This document shows, piece after piece, positions 25,200-37,000 of a stretch of 64,000 nt of DNA. This stretch comes from Branchiostoma floridae (lineage: Eukaryota > Chordata > Leptocardii > Amphioxiformes > Branchiostomatidae). Location: assembly GCF_000003815.2 (NCBI RefSeq), contig NC_049983.1:12783526-12847525 (forward strand). Reading direction: 5' to 3'. The translations under genes and the position numbers were made by a program. Position 1 is the stretch's first letter; each line of letters starts with the position of its first letter. The notes under the pieces were generated by a model that was given only the letters and a program-made list of their open reading frames with translations, did no database searches and was not told where the DNA came from.

Positions 25200-25330
25200 G
25201 TAGTCTCTGGGTGAAGGAAATGGCACAAAGCCATGAAAATGTGGTAAAAACTGCGCCCAAATCTCACCGGCTCCTGTTTCTGCGGAAACTTATCGTCTGC
25301 ATTGTGCGCATGCGTCCTGGTAAATCATCC
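25200..25330 (-). promoter_or_regulatory. Putative promoter and non-coding first exon for the uncharacterised gene
   Basis: A CpG-bearing stretch contains an NRF1-type palindrome TGCGCATGCG at 25305-25314. Downstream on the minus strand, AGGAGCCG is followed by GTGAGATT at about 25264-25271, a good splice donor. The nearest minus-strand gene has a strong acceptor at 15987 with a 5' UTR and no local promoter signs. Joining the two is inference; the site could serve an unseen transcript instead. Confidence 0.3.
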
Positions 25331-27071
25331 GCAAAGGATGGTGGGTAAATGTTATTGCTACAACAGTTGGTGACATTTATCACAAATCGTTATATTTATC
25401 CCTCACCCTTAGCAGGGGGTATGGTACTGAAGGTATCTACGTTTGTAGATTCTAAAATATGGATGGCAATTTTTAAACGCTTTCTCTTGTCATTTTGTCT
25501 GCCAATTTTTGCATCTCATTCTCTTTTTCTCATGACGTTTTTTTTGTGTGCAAATTTTGGTGATATGTCCTAAATTACGATGCGTCAAAGGGAGAGAAAG
25601 GAAGAAATCTACAAAAGAAAGGAAATAAAGCAAACAAAAAGGACGTAAATTTGCGCTGTAGAAACCCAACCGTTCTGTTACCTGCATTTGTAATCTGTTT
25701 AGCTGGTCCGGACCCAATCGCCCCTGGAACCACCTGACCGTTGTATAGAAAGCACATTTATAACACTACAACTTAGGGGATAGCGTGGAAACGAGTCTTG
25801 TTCAGACACATTTTCCCATTAGAATTCGGAGAGAATCTAGGAAAATGCTTAAACCAAGATGGTTCTCATTCTAACTCCTCAACAAACTGGCCAATTGAGT
25901 TCAAACACGTAGTTTCCAGCTATCAAATCAAATGCTTTAATATTCAGCCGTCGGACAAGGCGCCCATGGAAACTATGGCAATCTTAACGTTATAAACATT
26001 GGATAAGTCATACGTTTTAGGAAAAAAATCACCAGTTCTAGGTTAAATTCTGAAATAATTTTTCACGTTTTGCTGTCGCCTTTGATAGTACCTGGTACCT
26101 AGTGAAGTTACGGTCGGTTATTCACACGACTACAAAGTTAAGGTTTAAAATCACAATGACACTGCGGAGTTCCTGCCTACGTGCTGTTCTACATGCACAT
26201 GTAACGTTACTTCTTCGCCGTCCAGCTGTGCGTGCGTCAGTTGCCTGTAACATTATAAACTTTGCTTCTTTGGTTTCACTTGTGGGCGTACTTCCTCTCA
26301 AGTCAAACTGGAGTGAGGCCGGATTTTGTTTTGTAAACAATGACAACAATAGAAACAAAAGATTAGAGACTTAAGTGCGTGAACAGTGTAGAATAGCCTT
26401 ACAGAGGTCAAATGTTCGTCTAAAGTTCTGAACCATGGTGCAGAAAATTGCGAGCTACGTATGCAGCAGGTGCACGTCGGACCACCAATTGCAGTTCTGT
26501 ACAATCCGCCAGGAGGGGCACCTCTGTAAACCCTCATTTAAGAGGGACGCAAAATGACTTTAAAAAGTCTAACGTTATCAATACTCGTAAGAAAAAACAT
26601 GGGGAGTTACGAAAATGATAAATCCTTTTTTTAATTTCTTCTGTGTTCTTTATCACTGTTAAGGTTCGTTTGTCTTCTTTGATTTACAAATAAGTTATAA
26701 GTTTCATAGCCTGATTAAATCTCGCTTATAGCAGAGACAGTTACAGCCCAGAGTTTGTGTTACATAGATTATAGGTTTCATTTTGTGAAACAAAAGACTT
26801 CTTAGAAATGACAAGGTGACAAATATTCTACCTTTGCTTACAATCTCATCTTCTATATTGCTAAATTGCTTCCCTTCTGGATAGATCCACATAGTATATT
26901 TTCTTTCATAAATAGAAGGATTTTTCATACAAATTGCACTTGTTCAATATAATCAAGTTTCAGAGAATAAGCATAGGGTAATGTAACATTAAGTACTAAT
27001 CCAGCAAATAAGAGGAGAGAAATCTTTTCTGCAAGTGGTACTCTCAGCATATAGCTGCTGACATCTCAATC
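25331..27071. other. Intergenic stretch, no gene seen
   Basis: No supported coding exon. It holds the second copy of the mini-element (26707-26771) and a weak 10-base inverted pair (26399-26408 with 26520-26529). Confidence 0.5.
26707..26771 (-). mobile_element. 65-bp mini-element, copy 2, with 9-bp target duplication
   Basis: Read on the minus strand it matches the copy at 17090-17162: both share GTAACACAAACTCTG near one end and CTATAAGCGAGATTTAATC near the other, with a shorter and more diverged middle. Flanks are TAAGTTTCA (26698-26706) and TAGGTTTCA (26772-26780), a 9-bp target duplication with one mismatch. Two copies with independent duplications of the same size establish that this is a mobile unit. 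Confidence 0.8.
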
Positions 27072-27077
27072 TTTATT
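27072..27077 (-). promoter_or_regulatory. Polyadenylation signal of the WD-repeat gene
   Basis: AATAAA on the minus strand, 28 bases past the TAG stop at 27106-27108, implying a very short 3' UTR. Confidence 0.6.
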
Positions 27078-27105
27078 GTTGTTCAAATAGCCAAGACTGG
27101 CTGCA

Positions 27106-28073
27106 CTATGCAAGGATAGGCAAAGAAATCCCTTTGCACATCTCTGCCCTGGATGGTGGAGGAGCAGCACTGGTGGGAGGGTCTTCCTCAGATTCTGGTC
27201 TTCCTGCAAGTTCTGGTGAAGAGTAGTACCCTTTACACACTTTACATCTGTGCCCCTGCTTGTGGACCACACATCTCTCTTTACCTGTTGGTTTGACACT
27301 TAGGTCCACCTCCGACAAATCGAGCTTCCTGAGTGTGCTGTGCAGCTTCCTTGCAGGCGGGAGAGGGGTAGACCAACCGTAAGGGGTAGTACTAGAGGGG
27401 TAAGATCTGCTGAAGGTCTTTTTCAAACTCTTCTCTCTAAGTAATCCACTTTCCTGGATGGCCTGAACTCGTGTTAGCATCTCAAGAGATGGCAATGGCA
27501 CACGGAATGGCTTTTTACGTTGTCTTTGGCTGTATGTGCCATCTTTGGTCGGTATAAAAGTTGAGTTGTGTGGATACAGGACGGGTTTCTCTGGACCTTG
27601 TGGTGCCATTGTGGTCCAAAGCATGTTTAGTGTCCCAAAGTTTGAACAGCCATAACTCTCTGTGTCTGTATGTGAACTCAGCTTATGTGGAAGACTGGTG
27701 ATCCTATGTTGATCCCTTCCCTCCAGCTTCTTCCTCGCCTCTGGTGCAAAATGAGTTGCTACACTGAGGAGAAGTCGCTGCCCCAAGTCACCCTTTGTCA
27801 ATTGTTTCATGTCCTTCATATAGACGATTGGTGGGAGAGCACTCTGCTTTGCTGGTTGTCCGCTCAACTTCTTGGCACGTTCTTCATACAGGCGTTTGCG
27901 TCTCTGTGCTGATGGTCTGTTGAAGAGCTGTCGCCATTTTTCAGTCTCCTCTTCTTCTCCCTCTTCTTCATATGGAGGAAACGATTTGTCGCTGTCACTC
28001 CTAAGTTCAAATGGTATGCCAGATTTGATAGGTGGAAAGTAATGTGTCTGCATTGGCTTCCGAACCCTGAAAC
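27106..28073 (-). CDS. Exon 14 of the WD-repeat gene: C-terminal 321 residues
   Basis: Last exon, entered in phase 1 after TTTTGCAG. It encodes a Pro/Lys/Arg/Glu-rich region beginning GFRVRKPMQTHYFPP and ends with a TAG at 27106-27108. A Cys/His cluster near the end, CVVHKQGHRCKVCKG, could bind a metal but is shorter than a known zinc-finger pattern. Confidence 0.9.
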
Positions 28074-31000
28074 CTGCAAAAGACAAAACACAAGAATAGT
28101 ATCTGTCTCACAGTGGAGATGTATTGAATTCATAATCCCTTGAAGCATTTGCATCAAAACCTTTGCCTAAATCTATTAAAGCCAAATACAATGTACATAC
28201 CATCTATGTAACTGGATGTATCAGACATCTGGCCCAATCCAGAGTCATCATAGCTGGATTCAGTTGCAGCATAGTCATCTGTGAAATTCCTTCTAAGTCG
28301 GAGTTCCAGTTCCTCCAGTGTTGGGGCTGTTGATGCAACATCGTCAGTTGGGGCTGTTGACATTGCATCATCAGTACCCAATGCCGTATCATCATCTTGG
28401 CATGCAGATTTGTCGTCAATAGCCTCTTTTACAAGCAACTTGTGGGTTGTGGAGGTTGTATCTGCATCTGACAAGTCCTTGTGTCCTTCTTTGGTTTCCA
28501 AGCTTGTGACTTTAGCTACATGACTGGTACTGTCTGTTGCACTCTCACTTCTGCTACTGCATGGAACTTCAGGCACATATCTGGTTTGGTCTTGTGTTGT
28601 CACTGTCCCCTTTGCCAACCTAACTGGGCTACTACTTTCTTCAAGATCCTTGGCTATCAGCATTTTTCTGATGGCCTGATTATGGTGCAACATTGTCCAC
28701 TTCTTACCACTAGCCAGATCTCCCTTAACACGTGATTGACGTTTGGCAGTGATCTTTGGTGGAGGACGTTTTGGACGTGATTTGGCATGCCTTTTGAAGG
28801 ACATAGTAGTTTTATGACTACCCTTTGAACTAGGAGGACCCCTTCCTTTCAGTTTCCCTGCAAGCCGAGGTGCCCCTCTTGTCCCCTGTTTTTCTTTCTT
28901 CTGGTCAAGCTGGTCTTCTTTATCTATGAAGTCCAAGAAATCTGTCTCAAGTGGTGGGAATGCATGTCTCTGGTCAATCCTTTCATTCCACATGGCTATT
29001 CTTGCATTCATCTCATCAGACAAGCTACCCTGCAGGGTGTGACCTTGACCTTTCTTTCCAATCCTTTCCTCCAACTCTTTCAGATTCTGCCTGTCCATGT
29101 TCTTGAATGGCCCCTTGAGCACACCAATCCTCTGCAGTACTTGAGCGAGGTCTTGTTTGGTTTTGACTCCAGCAACTGTTGCTATGGCATCGATAGCCTC
29201 CTTTTGCACACCCTTGTCATAGTCTGTAAGAGCAGATATAAGAGCCATAAGGACAACCTTTCTGTCAAGCCCCAATTCACCAAGTGCTCTCACTGAATTC
29301 CTTCTAACGATAGCATTCCTCTTGCCAAGTTGGCCAAGCAGAATCTTGACAACAGTGTCCAGCAATTCTGCACTAAGTCCAAGTTCTTTGTATATATCTG
29401 TGATTGCTTGGCAGACTTTCTTGTGCCTATCTATATCACTTGTGTCCTGCAACAAAACCAGAAGAACAGCCATGACATTTTCCACAGTCAGCTCTTGGTC
29501 AGTTAGCTTGTCACGAGGAAACCAACTGTAGTTGACGATATTTTGAAGTAAGGTAGGGCCTTCCCACTCTTTCTTCTCCTTTGCTTTCTTTGCCTTTTTG
29601 CCACTGGGTGATTCATCTCCAGGAAGAGGCTCAAAAGTAACTTTCCTGAACGTGTAGTCTAATTTGGGACTTGGCTTCTGCTCTTGAGACTTCTTTTTCT
29701 TTTCACCAAACCGGACAGGAGATGGAAGCTTCCACCTCTCATCATCATCTCTGAGGTCTAACTCTGGTGAGCTGCTCCAATCTATCAGGCGCCCCTCCTC
29801 ATCCTCAGCTTCCTCCTCCTCTTCCTCCACAGATGGTAATTCTCCTGAAGGAGCAGCCTTCAGGTTCCACTCTTCCTGAATAGGTCTCTCTGGGGGTGGT
29901 TTGTAACCAATGATAAACCGGATGACAGAGTTGGGGATGTATCCATCAGGAGCTATGATAGGTTTGCGCTTCAAGAGTGGGTCCTCCTCTTCTTCTTCTT
30001 TCCCCTGCTCTGTCTTTCTGTCCTTTTCAGTGAACTGGTCTGATTTACTCTCTACAGGCACTGTTACAGTAGGACTGACTTCTTCTTCAGCAACCACTCC
30101 TTCATCTTCCTTGTGTACACTTGAAGGGATTGCTCCTATTGGCTCCAATGGAGGACAAAGTCTAAATGGTGATGTTGCCACTTGTGAAGTTTTAGAAGCT
30201 AGTGTTCTTGCACTTTCCCCATGCCTGAGATGGGAGGAAAGCTTGACTGAAAGGAAGGATGAGGTTTTTGTAGACAATTGTGTAGGCATTTCCAGTTCTG
30301 ACACTTGGGCTAGAGGTATAGAAAGGGAGGCTTCCGGCTCTATCTCCCTCCTTGCCTTCAAGTCTAAGGAGAAAAGAGGGATAGAATCCATAGTGAACAA
30401 TAGTTGCAGGGAAGGGTCATATGGCACAGGTTCCTCCAACTGTTCATCCAACACGTTGGTTGCAACAAGTTCCTCCAGGTACGGTTTTGGAAGGTAGTTC
30501 AATAATGGCACATAGCTAACATGACTTTGGTAGCCAATGAGAAGGTCTCCTCTGTCATTTGCAAAGCACACTCCTTGTAGAGTGTTATCCAGGACAAGTT
30601 CTTTGACCAACTTGTTTTCTGTGTTCCAGATTTTGACACAAGCATCCTTCCCAGTAGTTGCAAACAGGCCAAGAGTCCTTGAGCAGCAGAGAGCAGTGAC
30701 CCCTTTCTTATGGTCATCTTCTATGTGGTGTGTGAGTGGGACTGCACAAGCGGATACTGAAACAGAAAGATGAAACATGATTGCACTAGTTGTGATGTGG
30801 CAGTTAGGCTTATGAATTCTACCCAAAAAGGAATCTGCAAATAAATTTGTAGCAAGGATGGAGTAATTTCAAGCCTTTTGAAAGTTGAAATGCAACTAAC
30901 CTGGCATATAAGTTGTCTTCTCTAGGGTCCTTTCTTCCTTTGTGTATGTTCTATACATGGAGAGTACACCATCTATGGTCACCAAGGCCAGGATGTTTCC

Positions 31001-34000
31001 CACCATGGAGATTAGCATGGGTGTGACTTTGCACTGCACAGTTGACAGACACACCAGCCTGATGGTGTCCTCCTCCACACATATCCCCCAGATGTGTACG
31101 CATTTGTCTGTCCCACAGGACACCAGGCGGGACACAGAGCCAAGGATACCATTATCTGGCTTCCCATGTGACGAGTATAGGAATATCACCTGGCCTGTNN
31201 NNNNNNNNNNNNNNNNNNNNNNNNNNNNNNNNNNNNNNNNNNNNNNNNNNNNNNNNNNNNNNNNNNNNNNNNNNNNNNNNNNNNNNNNNNNNNNNNNNCT
31301 TTACATTTTCAATAATTGGGAACTGATGAAAACTAACCTTTAGTTAGTCATATATCCTTACACTAAGCTTCAATGTAAACGGATAGCTGCAACCTTACTT
31401 TCAGCACCATGGACTGCGTTCAGCACCACGGAAAGTACTGAGAGCATACTACAGAAGTAGCTAAAAGATGTTGTTACATCACTGTCTAAGTACTGTCCAT
31501 GGTGCTGAATGTAGTCCATGGTGCTGAAAGTAGGGTTGCAGCTATCTGGAGCTTAGTGTGAGGATATTACTACCACAATCATTACAGGAAAAGAATGTAA
31601 ATAGAACAAGCTGAAGGATAAAGGAAGATTCTAGATTTTGGTGGACTTTACAGTTACGTAAAAGACCTGTACCACCAAGCATCTCTAGATGCCTCTATTG
31701 TTAAAGCCCCACAGACAGTACTCACCACTGTGTGCCTGGATGTTACACATCTTGAGTTGGTTAGGGGCCTGTAGCAGGGAAAGTTGTCCATTCTTGTGGC
31801 CTGCAAATACTACTGCCTTCCCTGCTGTAGTTTCTTCCTGACCAAGTGCCAGCTCCAGCTTTATCAGGGCAGCACTCAGGACCTATGACAGATAATGTTG
31901 TAAGGTTACTAGAAAATATGACAATCAAAACTATCACCATGAAAGACATCAACAAACTCTATACATATGGTCCACAATGCTGAAGGAATAGTTGAAAAGG
32001 AAGATGAAGAATGGAGGAGTACAAAAATGAATGTAAACTGAGGCAAAATAATGAGATAATGCAGCCAGTGACAATATGATGCAAGCTAGAGTGTCACTTT
32101 GTAAACATGTTTACCCACCTGTTCATCATCACTCCCTGGGCAGAGCAGCTGTTGAGGCATACAGGGGTTGGTGGAGGTATCATACACAAGAACTGTTGAT
32201 AGGAAAGGACAGTTCATATCAACAAAGATACATACTCAACCATGATGGCATCCATGAAACAAGAACCTGATGAACAAAGCTACATCCTTCAATACCCCTT
32301 GGATTAGCTGTAGAGAAGTTTTCTCATAATAGATATTACCTGCATATAGTGTTATACATTTTGTATATCCATGCTCTAATGCATTAGGTTGCCTACCCTT
32401 TCCATCTTTTAGCACTGCAAAGATTCTGTTGGCACTGGGGTCATACACCAGGTTATCCAGAACTTGGTAGGTGGCCATGGGATAGATGATGTTCAACACC
32501 ACTCCAGAAACGGCTGACAGGATACGGACACTGCCATCCTTAAGAGAAACAGCAAACAACAGTAAGCAATGTGCCATGTTATATTAATGAGGTATCAGTA
32601 TAACCCTTGTGACTACAGATAACAAAAGATAAATAGAATTGAATTGTTTTTAGGGTAGAAAAATCATATATCATAAATGATTTTGTCAATCGTTTTGCAT
32701 TTTTCACAAAAAATTTCCCTGTTATTGAGCTGTCAGAAAAAAATGCATCATGAAATGTTATCATGTTAAACTTAAAGGCCAGTTGTTACCTCTCCTGTCA
32801 CAAGCACCCGTGATGGCAGTCCTGCCCAGTTAATGTGTACGAGCTTGTTGACACTGCAGTACACATGGCTGAAGGTAGAGTGGAACTGGTTCAGATACCA
32901 CACCTAGGGAACAGGAAAAGGAGCAACAAGTTGTGACTACATGTTGCTGTACAAAAAAATACCAGTATAAAACGTAATTATTAGCTTCTCCCATACATTT
33001 ATGGTGAATTTTACAACTGCATTGAATACACATTGCATACGTGACTTACCTTGATCTGATGTTTGGTCCTGTAGAAGATAGTTCCTGATCCTAACATACT
33101 CATCTCTAAGATGTCACCCCCTATGTCCAGGCGATAGGTCTGAAAACAAAAGAAAGTTGTTGAAATCTGTTTTTCCTTCTACAGTGTCTTTTGACCAATC
33201 ATCTTTTGCAAAAGAACAATTAACATAACTTAAATCAATGAAATTAACTATGATAATACACAATAATGGCATACATTTCCTATTTGATTTTTGAGATGAC
33301 TGTTTGCAGCATAATTTAGCATCCAGAAAATTAGTCTGACCTGGCCATGTCTAGGAGTAACAGATCTGACCTGTTCCAGAGTGTCCAGCCTCCAGACCCT
33401 GATGGACCCATCCCTGGACCCAGAGACCAGTAGAGGGTAGCGGGGGTGCAAGGCCAGCCCAGTGATGTGTCCGTAGTGGCCCATAAACTCATGCACCTGG
33501 CTGAACACAATGGAGTTCCAAACCTGGAAAGGGCAAAGAATCACCTATATTGCTCTATCTCATGGCACATGGTACATGTAGAATTATATGTACATGAAAA
33601 CAACATTTGATAACAACGACATGTATATCAAAAGAATTCTATGTCTCTGATGGTGTGATTTATCTTCATGTCCGATGATGAACTGAACTGAACTGATTTT
33701 TATCTTTTTGATTTACAAATCACAATTTCTGTTGATGTACAACATTTGCTGCATCTCCTTACTACAAAAACTTTCTGTTGCTCTTCACACTGCTTTTTGC
33801 CAAAGTCTCATGTGAAGATACAAAATGCAATAAGTAGATGTACTGTCTGCTGTTTGAAATCAAACTACTTTGTGCATATCCATGGCACAATAGGTATCCC
33901 AGTGCAGTATCACTGCTGCATGTACCTTCATGGTCCCATCTGTAGCCGCTGTGATGAAGTACTCCTTGGGTCTGTAGGCGATACAGCAGCTGAGGTCAGC

Positions 34001-37000
34001 CTGGTGCCAGTTGGGCAGGAAGCGCTCCTGCATGCGGCTGCTGTAGTTGATGAAGAAAACCCCATCATCGCACATCGCTATCAGCTGTCGTGTCCTTCTG
34101 TCCACCTGTAGGTTCAGAACCCACTGCAAAATGGAAGTAGAAAATGATTTTAGTTCAAAGTACCAGCAATGCAACTAATGCCACATTTTCTCTCTCTAAA
34201 AAGATGATACATAAAAGTTCACTTGAACAACCATCTATCATTAAAACCTTAGTAAACTGTGAATTTTACCTGATCTCTTGTTAGCTCTGTGATAAAGGGC
34301 TTTGATGGAACCAGTTTTGCCCTGATGTCAAACATGCCCAGCCTGAAGGTGAGCAATGATCCAACCGTCCCCAACACCAGTTCATCAGTGTCATCAAGGA
34401 AGGCCATCGACAAGACTGTAGTTGGCATGGGGCTCATGGACAACTGTGGGAATATAGTATCAGAAATGAGAAGAAAAATTACATCTTAATCATATCTGAT
34501 AGTTTTAACAAAGATATTTCAGCACCCCTTTAGCTGATTAAATATTGAACAAGTTAATTTCCTTCAATGATTCCAGGTTCCTCCATTGATATTCTTTTTT
34601 CTGATATTCTGATTTTCAACTTACTAACTTTGCCTTTGGAAGGTGACATAATATTAAGGTTGTTGAGCTTGATCTTATACCTCTATTTTGTACTTTGTGT
34701 AATAGTTGTTGCCATACATTGTATCATGTACAATTGTCGTGCAATAAAGTTCTTCTTCATGATAACATCACACGTCTATATTTCTGACCAAAATTGATGG
34801 CTATCGATATCAAAATTCAGCTGTGTATCTAAATATTATGCATCAATGGCTTTCAATAGAAAACTCGTAACCTGTTTGAAGCCATGCAGCATGTCAGTGA
34901 AGATGTTGATGGTCATGTCGCTTGAGCAGTAGCCCACCAGTGCATGGACCTTAGGGATACACTTCATCAGGGTCATGGCTGGGGTCACTGGGTATCTGCA
35001 GTCAAACATGGTCAAGACACAATGAAAGTAAGAAGTAAAATTTAAAAAAATCAATGTCCTTGATTTTTCAGTTCTCTGTATCATTCCTCCTTTATTCTTT
35101 TTAACCTGTCAACCCATCCTACTTAGTATATTACCTCATATTACCTACAGTTGGCATGTTTTCACTGAGCCAAATTTAAAAGCCAGTAAAATGGCAAATG
35201 TAATGTACAATGTATAAAAACACACTGCATGTAAATTGTTCTTAAAAAGTGCATTCACCTGTAACGATTGCACATGAATCCAACTTTGGACTTGAACTAA
35301 TGGCTAAGTATACGCAACACACAATACACATACTTCTTTAGTTCAGCACCATTGGTGTCTGCGTCAATGTTCCACAAGTACAGCTGGTTTGTGACACCAA
35401 CGCCCTGATTGGTCACAAAGATGTCGCCTGTCAGGATGCGCTGGGAGGCCATACATCGTACAGGGTTGGGGTGGGACAGGTTGTGCTCCAGCTGAAGGGA
35501 CAAAAGAGCATCTTTCAAAACCTACATGTGCAATGATTTACCAACACTAGTTCACCTTAAATATCTGCAGGGTGACCTTAATTCATTGTTTTAAAATCAG
35601 TATTTAGGGATGACAAGTCGACGGATGGTCGTTTCACATTGCAATGCTTTCAAAATATTGCAGTTTGAAAACACTGTCCGTCAACTTGATATCCTTAAAG
35701 TTGATATCCTTTAATAAAGTCCTATGGCTATACAACAAAAAAAAAAGATAAATGTTAACTACCAATAAATCGGAATTTAAGTTTTTTCCTTATGTATTGC
35801 ATTACATGTTGACACAAGACTTCAAGAGCCACAGACAGTTAGTCCATGGTATTGTGAGATATTAATCAACATGGTTGTATAATTTAATGTGACTTTAAGA
35901 CAGTGTGAGCTGTGCATACAATGTTATGAAAGGATTGAAGTGTGAATCACTGTGCAAACTCCAACATTATACAGCAGACACTTTTCTTTCCCAGGCGCAA
36001 GAGAAACACATCAGACAAGTAGCAACCCGCATTTCAATGTCACCAGGTTACAGTCAAAAGCGTAATACTAATCCCTTTTCACTCCTTTGAACAGCATATC
36101 ATGCTCCAAATGTTATGTGTTGTAAGCCTACTATGTCTGAATACGGATCAATGTCACGATGGGGTATCAACATTTTCAGGGTTGAATGTTTCAAATAATA
36201 CAATAGACCTTTGGCCTTTGTTACTCCATCTGATCCCTGGGTGCCATACTGTTCCAGTCAAAGTCACAAAGAAGAATTGCTTATCATGCCATGGTCCAAT
36301 AGGAGCAACTGGCTGTCTGTGTCACAGTAGATTGATCCAGACACTGGGTGGATTAAACTTGAGAGTATGAGAAAAACGAAAGATGATAATTGAATCCCTT
36401 AAGTATGTTATGCCATACAATGAGGAAATACCATTGTCATGCAGTTGATAGCAACATTTCTGATCCGTGATAAACTTCTTCTGACATAAAGTTTCAACAC
36501 AACTTTTAAGAAAATATATCTTGCTTGGTTTAAAGGGGAAGGTAGCCTGGACCTTGGTTAAATGTTTGTTTGACCACAAATTTAGGTTCACTTGAGTAGC
36601 TGAAGGAAACACAATACATGTAAAGAGCTAAAAATATAGTTTCAAAGCAAAACAAGACAAAAGGAGACAAAGCCATAGAAAATTGAGAAGCCAGACAGTG
36701 GGACAGACTCTTCCAATGCCTCAGCTATCATCAACACATAATTGCTTACACAAAAACATAAGCTATGTCAGCTTCATATTTACAGTCAACATACTAGAAA
36801 GTTGACATTGTGGCTGAATTTTGTCTCTAAACCTCAGCCTTCTGTTACATAAAATCACATATGGCAAATGACATTTAAAGCAAAGTTTGATTTCTACATT
36901 AGGTACTTTTCATTGCAGCAGGCAATGTGGGTCTAAAACTCTGACTCATGATTCCTCTTACTAAAAGGTACCGGCCTTTTGCGGAACAATAAAACCTTTA

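Larger units (their letters stand above)
15882..25250. other. Large gene-poor interval, mostly intergenic or 5' intron
   Basis: After the 5' UTR of the minus-strand gene (to about 15986) I find no supported coding exon up to 25250. The interval contains degenerate tandem repeats near 16451-16507 (GGTTATAATATAC-like units), a mini-element at 17090, a hairpin at 19349-19416, a Harbinger-like MITE at 20735-21404 and a poly-A tract near 24326-24342. If the gene's first exon is near 25.27 kb, this is one 9.3-kb intron. Confidence 0.5.

Noticed and set aside
26399..26529. 10-base inverted pair TTACAGAGGT / ACCTCTGTAA as a possible MITE
   Set aside because: Ten bases over a 131-base span is short and there is no target duplication or other copy in the window.
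29910..30497. 195-codon plus-strand open frame
   Set aside because: Antisense shadow of the large coding exon of the WD-repeat gene; its Ser-rich translation comes from acidic codons on the other strand.
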